Below are positions 8,450-16,271 of a stretch of DNA of 64,000 nt, in pieces (positions within the stretch are counted from its first letter, which is position 1; every line of letters begins with the position of its first letter). The stretch spans positions 2,480,001 to 2,544,000 of the forward strand of contig NZ_CP019687.1 of NCBI RefSeq assembly GCF_002003265.1, in the 5' to 3' direction. The position numbers were made by a program, and so were the translations under genes. The notes under the pieces are model-generated. The model was not told the DNA's origin. It did no database searches and worked only from the letters and a program-made list of their open reading frames with translations. Source of the DNA: Paenibacillus larvae subsp. larvae. Lineage in GTDB: Bacteria; Bacillota; Bacilli; Paenibacillales; NBRC-103111.

Positions 8450-9390
8450 TTCACTTCACTCCTTTTTGCAATAATCCGGATAGCAAGAATCAGGATTAGT
8501 GAAATGACCAGCAGTACAAATGCCATCATGTATAAAGCATTATTCCAGGCCGTCCCGTGATGTGTGTTCCCCATATCTTTCACAATAGCCGTCGTAAGAA
8601 CCGTTGTGGATTCCAGCCAGGATTTCGGCAATAACGGGGAGTTTCCGATAACCATGAACACAGCCATTGTCTCACCGAGAGCACGCCCGATCCCCAAAAT
8701 TATTCCTGTTATAATTCCGGGCCTTGCTGCCGGAAGGAGCACTCTCCAAATCGTTTGCCAGCGGGTGGCTCCAAGTGCCAGGGAAGCTTCCTGAAGTCCG
8801 GGAGATAAGGCACGGAGCGCATCCTCGGAGACTGACAGGATTGTTGGCAAAATCATCACGGCCAGGACGATAGCAGCCGGTAAGATACCGTAACCCGCCG
8901 TTCCGCTAATATTGGCAAGCCAAGGAACGATAACCGTCAGTCCGATTAGCCCGTACACGACAGAAGGAATGCCGACAAACAATTCAGCAGCCGGACGCAA
9001 AATCTCCCTCATCCATTTTGGAGCAATCTTCGCCATGAAAATGGCAGCAGAAACGGCTAGAGGTACAACCATCAGGATGGACAGGCCGGTTAAAGCCAAT
9101 GTGCTGAACAAAAAGGAAAAGGTTCCAAACTGATTATTGGCCGGAACCCACTCCATAGAGAAAAAGAATGTGAACGGATTAACATCTTTAAACGTCTGTA
9201 TACCTTGAAAGCCTACAAACAGAATAATCGAGAAAATAATACAGGAAACAAGAACAGTACTGCCTACAAACAGCCATCGCATCATTTTGTCCGTACGATG
9301 CCGGTTTTTAGTCCACGAGCTTGCATCTGATTGTGCCAATTCAGGCTTGTTATGGGTACCTGCAATAGATTTTGCAACAGAAGAATTCAA
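8446..9390 (-). CDS. pstC: Phosphate ABC transporter permease PstC
   Basis: A 314-residue permease: a soluble N-terminal stretch of about 35 residues, then six helices. The EAA loop LQEASLALGATRWQTIWRVL and FVGIPSVVYGLIGL are typical of PstC. The start is a TTG at 9390 behind GGGGG, an unusual but well-placed codon; no nearby ATG fits. It opens the pstCAB transcription unit. A terminator after pstS and a separate Pho box upstream show that it has its own promoter. Confidence 0.93.
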   Translation of the reverse strand: MNSSVAKSIAGTHNKPELAQSDASSWTKNRHRTDKMMRWLFVGSTVLVSCIIFSIILFVGFQGIQTFKDVNPFTFFFSMEWVPANNQFGTFSFLFSTLALTGLSILMVVPLAVSAAIFMAKIAPKWMREILRPAAELFVGIPSVVYGLIGLTVIVPWLANISGTAGYGILPAAIVLAVMILPTILSVSEDALRALSPGLQEASLALGATRWQTIWRVLLPAARPGIITGIILGIGRALGETMAVFMVIGNSPLLPKSWLESTTVLTTAIVKDMGNTHHGTAWNNALYMMAFVLLVISLILILAIRIIAKRSEVK

Positions 9391-9458
9391 CGGGTAGTCC
9401 CCCTTACTTTTCTAAGCCGAAGCCACGGTTTTAGTACACTTTCATCATAGGGGACTAG

Positions 9459-9497
9459 TGTAAATAGAAAATAAACGTTTTGTTAACACAGTGTTAA
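9459..9497 (-). promoter_or_regulatory. Pho box upstream of pstC
   Basis: TGTAAA at 9459, TGTTAA at 9481 and TGTTAA at 9492 lie in one orientation with starts 22 and 11 bp apart. That is the 11-bp phasing of PhoP-binding TT(A/T/C)ACA repeats read on the minus strand. The site lies about 70-105 bp before the pstC start, inside the pstS-pstC gap. Confidence 0.7.
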
Positions 9498-9568
9498 ACC
9501 AGATAATTTTGTTAACCCCCTCCCGCCGAGTGCAAATCAATATTTTACTGGCCGGGTCCGGAAATATG

Positions 9569-9602
9569 AAAACCGGTTCCCAAACAGGAGAGACCGGTTT
9601 TT
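9569..9602 (-). terminator. Terminator after pstS
   Basis: AAAACCGGT (9569-9577) pairs with ACCGGTTTT (9593-9601), and a T tract ends the stem on the minus strand. It sits 17 bp beyond the pstS stop and before pstC, separating the two units. Confidence 0.65.
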
Positions 9603-9618
9603 ATAGAATGAGGATTCA

Positions 9619-10509
9619 TTATTTAAGGGTAGAGGCCGGAAGGAATTTCAGCTGCTCTACCTGGGAATTCTGGAATTCCGCGCTCATGATGTATTCAAGG
9701 AAGGCTTTAACGGCTCCTTTAGGCTCTCCTTTGGTATACATATGCTCAACGCCGTACAGTTTGTAAGAACCGTCTTTGATCGCTTCTTTCTTGTATTCCA
9801 CACCTTCGAATTTCAACATTTTCACTGCATCATCCACATAAGGAATATCTACATAGCCTATGGCACCGGTGGTTTGGGAAACCGCTGTTTTCATGGCCCC
9901 GCTGCTCTCCTGGGTCACGCCTTCTTTAGTAAAATCCTGATCCCCAAGTACAAGGGTCTTGATAAGTTTGCGGGAACCGGAACTGTCAGGGCGATTAACA
10001 ATCACGATAGGCTGGTCTTTACCACCGAGTTCTTTCCAGTTTTTCACTTTACCGGAGAAGATGTCTGCCGCCTGTTGCTTGCTCAGATTTTCTACTTCCA
10101 CATCCTTATTTACAATCAGGGCAAAAGGTGCAATCGATACTACATGGTCTACAAGATTTTTATCTTTGTATTCATCTCTGGCTTCTACGTCAGAATTTCC
10201 GATATCCGAAATTCCATCGGCCACGTTCTTAAGGCCTGTACCGGAACCACCGGCCGTTACATTTACAGTCACATTAGAGTTTTTCTTGGAGAATTCCGCT
10301 GCGGCAGCTTTAACTAAAGGAAGCAGAGCACTGGAGCCGGATGCTGTCACTGTACCGGATACTTCACTGCTTGCGGATGACTCCGCAGAGCCTTTTGGGC
10401 TGGATGATGCATTCGTTTCGCTTTTCGAGCCGCATCCTGCAAGCAAACTGGCAAATAATACTCCTGTTACAAGAAATAGAACAGGCTTTCTGCTCCACAT
10501 CTTCTTCAT
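9619..10509 (-). CDS. pstS: Phosphate-binding lipoprotein PstS
   Basis: A 296-residue periplasmic-type binding protein anchored as a lipoprotein: signal peptide, then the lipobox LLAGC with Cys near residue 26, followed by a Ser-rich linker. The phosphate-binding motifs are visible: GSSALLPLV, the signature GGSGTGLKNVADG, and RPDSSGSRKL. It captures phosphate outside the cell and hands it to PstCA. The ATG at 10509 has GGGAGG 9 bases upstream; a TTG one codon earlier is less likely. Three or four Pho-box hexamers lie just upstream, so strong PhoP-dependent induction is expected. Confidence 0.95.
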   Translation of the reverse strand: MKKMWSRKPVLFLVTGVLFASLLAGCGSKSETNASSSPKGSAESSASSEVSGTVTASGSSALLPLVKAAAAEFSKKNSNVTVNVTAGGSGTGLKNVADGISDIGNSDVEARDEYKDKNLVDHVVSIAPFALIVNKDVEVENLSKQQAADIFSGKVKNWKELGGKDQPIVIVNRPDSSGSRKLIKTLVLGDQDFTKEGVTQESSGAMKTAVSQTTGAIGYVDIPYVDDAVKMLKFEGVEYKKEAIKDGSYKLYGVEHMYTKGEPKGAVKAFLEYIMSAEFQNSQVEQLKFLPASTLK

Positions 10510-10572
10510 CAATTATGACCTCCCGAAAAATTCAAATGATTTGTTGTTTCTGAAATCATCGTAACAAGCCAG

Positions 10573-10619
10573 TGTAAAATCCAAACACTCAGATTGTTAA
10601 CGACATGTAAAAATGTAAA
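10573..10619 (-). promoter_or_regulatory. Pho box upstream of pstS
   Basis: TGTAAA at 10573, TGTTAA at 10595, TGTAAA at 10606 and a further TGTAAA at 10614. The first three are phased at 22 and 11 bp, matching tandem PhoP-binding hexamers for minus-strand transcription of pstS. Confidence 0.75.
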
Positions 10620-10712
10620 ACGGCCAATTAAGAAAGCTTATTTATATTGCCTGTGAAAGGTATCACAAAAATTTGCACAAGATAATCATATATCCGGCAG
10701 GGGAGGCTACTG

Positions 10713-10841
10713 ATGAACTACAAAAAACAAGAAAAAAAATTGATCATATTGTGTTTCGTTGTTGCTGCTGTTCTTTTTTATGCCTTTCTGAAGAGAGCTA
10801 TCCCATTTTTTTCATATTTGGGTAATCATAATCATGACTAA
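10713..10841 (+). CDS. Small single-pass membrane protein, 42 residues
   Basis: An ATG preceded by GGGGAGG opens a 42-codon frame: a Lys-rich start (MNYKKQEKKL), one hydrophobic helix (IILCFVVAAVLFYAFL), then a short tail ending in Asn/His repeats and Asp. The strong ribosome-binding site and positive-inside topology argue that it is translated. It is divergent from pstS. I do not recognise a family. Confidence 0.45.
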   Translation: MNYKKQEKKLIILCFVVAAVLFYAFLKRAIPFFSYLGNHNHD

Positions 10842-10869
10842 GCTTATGCTTCGAAGTGTTTTTGCCCAG

Positions 10870-11134
10870 CATAAAACCCGGCACTTGCTGGTCGTTTGTT
10901 CTGGTCATCCTGCAGTTTGCCTTCGCCTTTTTCGGGTACGGAGCTGCACACCTGCCCTATCTTTTATATCCGTACATTCATATCCACGAAAACTTCGTCA
11001 ATGCGGAGATGGCAATTGCCTTGATCATTGCCTTTATCGCGGGACTCTGTATCCTGGTACCATCCTTGTGGCTCCTGATGCGCCTGTTCCTGTTCGATGC
11101 GGACTATGTACAGAACAAAAGACGCAACCGCTGA
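10870..11134 (+). pseudogene. Cytochrome bd oxidase subunit II (cydB), C-terminal scrap
   Basis: The frame reads WSFVLVILQFAFAFFGYG, then AHLPYLLYPYIHIHENF and LWLLMRLFLFDADYV, the last two helices of CydB-type quinol oxidase subunit II. About 85 residues of a protein that is normally about 340 remain. There is no cydA and no upstream part, so it is a leftover of a deleted gene, not a functional oxidase. Confidence 0.65.
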
Positions 11135-11176
11135 AAAAAAGAAAGGGTGAGATTGCATGGGAGATTTCAAAATAAG

Positions 11177-11206
11177 AAGGCCGTATACAATACTTGTACA
11201 CGGCTT
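11177..11206. terminator. Bidirectional terminator-like hairpin
   Basis: AAGGCCGTaTAC (11177-11188) pairs with GTAcACGGCTTT (11195-11206), with T-rich flanks. It lies between the cydB scrap and the convergent dehydrogenase gene. Confidence 0.5.
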
Positions 11207-11224
11207 TCATTAAAGATTATGAGA

Positions 11225-12307
11225 TTAATCGAAGTAAACGGCTTTTCCTGTTTCAGAGGATGTGTAGATGGCCTCAAGAATTTCGGAAACGACGCAGGCT
11301 TGTTCCGGAGTTACAACAGGTTCCTTGTCATTTTCGATAGCGTCAATCCACATTTTCATTTCAACATCCGGAGCCTCCTCACTTACCCCGTCGTAGAAAG
11401 CAACGCCGCTTGCATTCAGCTCGATATGGTTGGTGAACAGTTTGCCGTGCTTTTCGCCGTTAATGCGAAGTCCGTCTTTCATGTCGGCTCCGCCTTCCGT
11501 ACCGCAAAGTGTACATTTGGCTTCGTCCGCATCCAGAGCGTTCAGTGCCCAGCTGGATTCCAGTATGATCGTGGCTCCGTTTTCCATCGTGATCATGCCA
11601 AATGCGGAATCTTCCACAGTAAATTTGGCCGGATCCCAAGGCCCCCATGCGTTTGCCGCATTTTCACGGCCGGAAAGTTTATGATAAGCTTTACCCAAAA
11701 CCACTTTCGGCTTATAGTTGTTCATCATCCAAAGCGTTAGATCAAGTGCGTGTGTACCGATATCGATAAGCGGTCCCCCGCCCTGTTTTTCTTCGTCGAG
11801 GAATACACCCCAAGTTGGCACGGCACGGCGGCGGATAGCGTGCGCTTTCGCAAAATAAATTTCTCCGAGCCCGCCTTCCTGGCATACTTTATTTAAATAT
11901 TGGCTGTCGGAACGGAAACGGTTGTTATATCCGATTGTCAGTTTTTTGCCGGTGCGTTTCGCTGCCTCCACCATCCGGCGGGCATCGGCGGCTGTTTTGG
12001 CCATCGGCTTCTCACACATGACGTGCTTTCCTGCTTCCAGTGAAGCAATGGTAATATCCGCATGGGAGTCGTTTGGCGTACAAACATGAATGATATCGAT
12101 TGACTCGTCTTTGAGCAGATCCTGGTAGTTCTCGTAAATTGCGGCCCCTTCCGTTCCATACTGTTCTTTGGCTTGGTCGGCGCGTTCCTTGATAGTATCA
12201 CAAAACGCCACCATTTCTACATTGTCCAATTTGGCCAGACTCGGCATATGCTTTCCGTTTGCAATTCCACCGCAACCAATGATACCAAGGCGATATGTTT
12301 TCGACAT
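11225..12307 (-). CDS. Gfo/Idh/MocA-family NAD(P)-dependent dehydrogenase
   Basis: A 360-residue sugar or inositol dehydrogenase-like protein. The N-terminal Rossmann domain has GIIGCGGIANGKHMP; the family motif EKPMAKTAADARR follows at about residue 97; the C-terminal domain includes GGGPLIDIGTHALDLTLWMM, with the usual catalytic Asp/His pair. Such enzymes oxidise cyclic polyols or sugars. It is transcribed divergently from an AraC-type regulator, which probably controls it. The exact substrate is not readable. Confidence 0.87.
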   Translation of the reverse strand: MSKTYRLGIIGCGGIANGKHMPSLAKLDNVEMVAFCDTIKERADQAKEQYGTEGAAIYENYQDLLKDESIDIIHVCTPNDSHADITIASLEAGKHVMCEKPMAKTAADARRMVEAAKRTGKKLTIGYNNRFRSDSQYLNKVCQEGGLGEIYFAKAHAIRRRAVPTWGVFLDEEKQGGGPLIDIGTHALDLTLWMMNNYKPKVVLGKAYHKLSGRENAANAWGPWDPAKFTVEDSAFGMITMENGATIILESSWALNALDADEAKCTLCGTEGGADMKDGLRINGEKHGKLFTNHIELNASGVAFYDGVSEEAPDVEMKMWIDAIENDKEPVVTPEQACVVSEILEAIYTSSETGKAVYFD

Positions 12308-12446
12308 TCTCCAAACTCCTCCTATCAGATAGGTCTTTCATTAGAAAACTTGACGTACTACAATAAAGTATAGAGAAAACCAAGAGAAAAACAATTGCTT
12401 ATATGGGTATACTTATATGTGATTTTGCCATACGGAGGAACTGAAA

Positions 12447-13310
12447 GTGGAATTTTATAACGAAAAAATTAATTATGAAAACCCTTTTTTGTCCATGCAT
12501 ATTTTTCAGGCTTTCCGGGGGGAACCGTTCATCGGAAATTGGCACTACCATAAAGAAATGGAAATGCTCGTCATCCTTAAAGGGAAACTTGAGGTGTATC
12601 TGAACAACGAAATGACCCTCTTGAACGAAGGGGACATTATCTTAATCGGTTCCTCCCAGCTGCACCGAGACCGGTCCTTTCCCGGCATTGAGACCGTTTA
12701 CCTGGTGCTGCAGTTTGATCTGGAGCATTATTTTGATGAAAGTACGATCCCGTATCTGAAATATTTCTCCGAAGCGGAATCGGCTTTAAGCAAGCTGAAT
12801 TATATTTTTGAAGAAAACAGTGAGATCAGGACTCTCGTTGCCGAATGCGTAACGGAAATCTACCGCGAGTGGGAAACGAAAACTCCCGGTTATGAAATCG
12901 CCGTGAATATTCTAATCAAGCGCATAGTACTGGCTCTTCTCCGCAATGATACCCGGAAAAAACTGAACTACAACAAAAGCACCGACTTTATTCGGCTTAA
13001 ACCTGTATTTGATTATATTGAAGCCAATATTGGCGGAAAAATTCATGTAGAAGAGGCAAGCCGGGCCGCCAATGTCAGTTATTATTATTTCGTGAAATAT
13101 TTTAAAAAAGTAATCGGCATGTCCTTTATGGATTATGTAAATTACAAAAAGATTAAAAAAGCGGAGAAAATTCTTCTAACCAGGGACATCAGTGTTGCCC
13201 AGGTAGGGGAAGAAATCGGAATGCCCAATATGGCCCATTTCTATAAAATCTTCAAAAAATATAACCACTGTTCCCCCCATGAATTCCGTAAAAAAAATGC
13301 TGACCTTTAA
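12447..13310 (+). CDS. AraC-family transcriptional regulator
   Basis: A 287-residue regulator with an N-terminal cupin-type sensing domain (WHYHKEMEMLVILKGKLEV around residues 32-50) and two C-terminal helix-turn-helix motifs (about residues 185-285; HVEEASRAANVSYYYFVKYF and SVAQVGEEIGMPNMAHFYKI). The start is GTG at 12447 behind GGAGGA. It is divergent from the Gfo/Idh/MocA gene across 139 bp, the usual layout for a sugar-responsive activator and its target. Confidence 0.87.
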   Translation: MEFYNEKINYENPFLSMHIFQAFRGEPFIGNWHYHKEMEMLVILKGKLEVYLNNEMTLLNEGDIILIGSSQLHRDRSFPGIETVYLVLQFDLEHYFDESTIPYLKYFSEAESALSKLNYIFEENSEIRTLVAECVTEIYREWETKTPGYEIAVNILIKRIVLALLRNDTRKKLNYNKSTDFIRLKPVFDYIEANIGGKIHVEEASRAANVSYYYFVKYFKKVIGMSFMDYVNYKKIKKAEKILLTRDISVAQVGEEIGMPNMAHFYKIFKKYNHCSPHEFRKKNADL

Positions 13311-13439
13311 CCCGGATCAGGACAAAACACAGCCGGAAACAACTTCACCTTCCTATCCGGACGGAACATTATGAGGGCATTAAAAAACGGGATGCTGGCG
13401 CATCCGGCTTATCTATATGCAGAAAAGGGACCTCCACTG

Positions 13440-14153
13440 TTATTTCGGCTGGTATACAACCAGCTTATATCCTACTCCGCGAATCGACTCAATCTGAACA
13501 GATTGCTGGTTCATTTCCAGCTTTTTGCGCAAAGAACTGACATGTACGTCCACCGTTCGCTGCCCCCCGATATAATCAAATCCCCAAACTACATTCATCA
13601 GGTCATCCCGGGTAACAACGATACCCAGACGCTGGACTAGATAAAGCAGTACTTCAAATTCTTTCGGACGCAAGGGGATGGACTGATTGTTCAGCACTAC
13701 TTCATACTTTTCCGGATAAATGAATAAATCGCCAACCGTGATGACTTTATCCCCCGAATGAGTACCTGTGTCCTCCACCTCTTTGTTTCCGGTTCTCCGC
13801 AGGACTGCGGATACTCTGGACAGCAGCTCTGCTACCCCAAACGGCTTCGTGATATAGTCATCTGCCCCGAATTTGAGTCCCTGAACCACTTCCTCCTCCG
13901 CATTGCGGGCAGTTAAGATGATTACCGGAGTCTTGCTTCCTTTTTGTCTCAACTTGGACAAAACTTCAAACCCATTCATGCCGGGAAGCATAATATCCAG
14001 GATAATAAGATCATACGTGTTGCGCACAGCCGCCTGGTATCCTTCTGCTCCGTCCCCGACCACATCGGTTTCATACCCTTCCTGAGCCAAGTTATAAGAC
14101 AACAATCTGGATAGCGTCGGCTCGTCTTCAATTACCAGAATTTTTTGCGACAT
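13440..14153 (-). CDS. phoP: Phosphate response regulator PhoP
   Basis: An OmpR-family response regulator of 237 residues. The receiver domain starts MSQKILVIEDEPTLSRLL, has the phospho-acceptor Asp in DLIILDIMLPGMNG and the conserved Lys in DDYITKPFG; the C-terminal winged helix includes RPKEFEVLLYLVQR and GVGYKLV. The frame is open upstream to 14198, but the receiver begins at the ATG at 14153. Its own four-repeat Pho box sits directly upstream, indicating autoregulation. Here it lies downstream of phoR, the reverse of the common phoP-phoR order. Neighbouring pst genes are its expected targets. Confidence 0.9.
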   Translation of the reverse strand: MSQKILVIEDEPTLSRLLSYNLAQEGYETDVVGDGAEGYQAAVRNTYDLIILDIMLPGMNGFEVLSKLRQKGSKTPVIILTARNAEEEVVQGLKFGADDYITKPFGVAELLSRVSAVLRRTGNKEVEDTGTHSGDKVITVGDLFIYPEKYEVVLNNQSIPLRPKEFEVLLYLVQRLGIVVTRDDLMNVVWGFDYIGGQRTVDVHVSSLRKKLEMNQQSVQIESIRGVGYKLVVYQPK

Positions 14154-14208
14154 ATCGCAACGTCCCCTATCATTAGGTTTGTAACTTAATTGTATCATAT
14201 CAACGGGA

Positions 14209-14255
14209 TGTAAAACGATGGTAAACCAAATGTCAACACCGTGTAAAAATGTTAA
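14209..14255 (-). promoter_or_regulatory. Pho box between phoR and phoP
   Basis: TGTAAA (14209), GGTAAA (14220), TGTCAA (14231) and TGTAAA (14242) start exactly 11 bp apart, with an extra TGTTAA at 14250. A possible minus-strand -10 TACAAT (14189-14194) lies 15 bp downstream, so PhoP would sit in place of a -35. This is the cleanest Pho box in the window. Confidence 0.8.
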
Positions 14256-14260
14256 CCGGC

Positions 14261-16060
14261 CTACTGGATTACGGGAAGTTCTATATTGAACGTGGTTCCT
14301 TTTCCTGCTTCGCTTTCCACGGAAATAGTGCCGTGATGAAGCTCCGTTAAGTGTTTGACAATGGATAATCCAAGCCCTGTCCCTCCTGAACTTCTGGATC
14401 TGGCCTTATCCACCCGGTAGAACCGCTCAAAAATCCGCGGCAAATCTTTTTCCGGAATCCCGATCCCCGTATCTGAAATACGGATACGCATCCGTTCATT
14501 ATCCGGATTATCATCCAGACTTGGCACAAATTCCACACCTATGGACACTCTTCCTCCTTCAGGGGTATAGCTGATCCCATTAGACAGCAAATTGATCAAA
14601 ATTTGCCGCAAACGGTCCTCATCCGCTTCGATATAAAGCTCATTTTCTACACAGCTTTCCAGGGTGATGTGCTTCTTTTCAGCTTCTGCCTTCATCATCT
14701 GGATGGAGTTTTCTACTATACTCTCCACATCTACCGGAGAAAACTGGAGCGGTATGCGTTTGGATTCAATTTTGGATAGTTCGAGGATGTCTCCGATCAG
14801 ACGGTTTAACCGGTCACTTTCATCATATATAATTTGGAGGAAGGATCTGGCCATTTCTTTATCTTCCAGGGCACCTGCCATCAGCGTTTCAGCAAATCCC
14901 TTTACTGCGGCAACCGGAGTCTTGAGTTCGTGAGATACGTTTGCGACAAATTCACTACGGATACGTTCCAAACGCCGAACAGCTGTAATATCATGCAGAA
15001 CGACCAGTACACCCTTGCGCTGCCCGTCCCCTTGTACAATCGGACTGACGTGAACCTCCAAGATCTGCTCCTGCGGAAAATGAAGCATAAGCTCTTCCCT
15101 GACCCGGGTATGAGTTTCAATTGCGTCTGCAAGAAGTGCGGTAAACTCAAGCTGAAATCCGGCATCCAGATACGATTTGTTCAGCAGCTCATGCGAAGAA
15201 TATCCCAGTATGTCCTCTGCAGAACGATTGACTAGCGTAATCGTTCCCCGCTGATCCACCATCATGACACCACTGACCATATTTTCCAATACACCCTGAA
15301 GGCGGTATTCATTCTCCCTGATATGCTGCATCTGTATTTGCAGGTTCTCCGCCATACGGTTAATCGTTCTGGCCAGTTCGCCGACTTCATCATTCCCGGC
15401 TTCCGGTACACGGGCTGCATACTGCTGATTCGCCATTTGGCGGGCCACCCGGGTAATCCGTTCGATCGGCCTTGTTATCCCCCTCGCAATGCGGTAACAA
15501 ATCAATCCGGACAACAGGAACAGGATGAGCAGTCCAATCAATAAGAAAAGCCACAATTGCCGGACGGTCCCTTCAATCTGCTGCAAGCTCATGGCCATCC
15601 GCAAATATCCTTCAGTCTGTCCACTGGCTCCCTTTACAGAAACCGCGACATACATCATGTTTTGTCTTATTGTATCACTAAAACGGACAACTGATCCGAT
15701 GCCTTGTTTAGCTGCTTGATCAATTTCTTCCCGGTGAAGATGGTTGTCCATTTCCGAGGGATGTTCGTTGGAATCCCCAAGCACCTTACCGTCTGCACGT
15801 ATGTAGGTTACCCGCGCATCCGTCTGCTCCTTCATTCTCTGCGTCTCTTTCGTAAATTCTTCCATCAGGGCCGTTTCTTCACCGGATTTCGTCCAATCAA
15901 ACACATCATTCATCACATGCAGCTCACGAACCAGGTTCTGCTCAAGCTCATTCATATGAAATTGCTCCAGCAGCTTTGCAGCAAATACTCCTGCCATGAG
16001 GACGGCAATCCCGATCAGAATCGTGAATGTCCACGTTAATTTGGCACGGAATTTGTTCAT
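14261..16060 (-). CDS. phoR: Phosphate sensor histidine kinase PhoR
   Basis: A 599-residue membrane kinase: a helix at residues 8-28, an extracytoplasmic sensor of about 140 residues, a second helix (LWLFLLIGLLILFLLSGL), HAMP (RPIERITRVARQMAN), PAS (YRLQGVLENMVSGVMMVDQ), the HisKA box FVANVSHELKTPVAAVKGFA with the phosphorylated His, and a HATPase with the N, G1 and G2 boxes (LLSNGISYTPEGG, DTGIGIP, GGTGLGLSI). The ATG at 16060 follows GGAGGA; earlier codons to 16081 are not needed. It phosphorylates PhoP under phosphate limitation. Confidence 0.93.
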   Translation of the reverse strand: MNKFRAKLTWTFTILIGIAVLMAGVFAAKLLEQFHMNELEQNLVRELHVMNDVFDWTKSGEETALMEEFTKETQRMKEQTDARVTYIRADGKVLGDSNEHPSEMDNHLHREEIDQAAKQGIGSVVRFSDTIRQNMMYVAVSVKGASGQTEGYLRMAMSLQQIEGTVRQLWLFLLIGLLILFLLSGLICYRIARGITRPIERITRVARQMANQQYAARVPEAGNDEVGELARTINRMAENLQIQMQHIRENEYRLQGVLENMVSGVMMVDQRGTITLVNRSAEDILGYSSHELLNKSYLDAGFQLEFTALLADAIETHTRVREELMLHFPQEQILEVHVSPIVQGDGQRKGVLVVLHDITAVRRLERIRSEFVANVSHELKTPVAAVKGFAETLMAGALEDKEMARSFLQIIYDESDRLNRLIGDILELSKIESKRIPLQFSPVDVESIVENSIQMMKAEAEKKHITLESCVENELYIEADEDRLRQILINLLSNGISYTPEGGRVSIGVEFVPSLDDNPDNERMRIRISDTGIGIPEKDLPRIFERFYRVDKARSRSSGGTGLGLSIVKHLTELHHGTISVESEAGKGTTFNIELPVIQ

Positions 16061-16271
16061 GCCGACTCCTCCATATTTCAACTTTTACTTTTCTGCATTC
16101 AACATATAGGAAGGGCACCAACAAGTCAATTGATGTTCTGCGATTACTCCTGTCTTGAACAGTACCCTTCACAAAGAAGAAGAGATAACAAGTAGACATT
16201 CTTTCATCACTATGGAATAAAATGGTAAAATAAAAACGTAAGGCAGCCTTTGAAAGAAGGTGGAATTTCTT

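Noticed and set aside
9742-10564. Plus-strand frames opposite pstS
   Set aside because: Overlapping antisense frames to a strongly supported pstS; not protein-like in composition.
10834-11175. Frame starting MTKLMLRSVF over the cydB scrap
   Set aside because: The overlapping frame encodes recognisable CydB helices, so this one is a shadow; it contains no helix pattern of its own.
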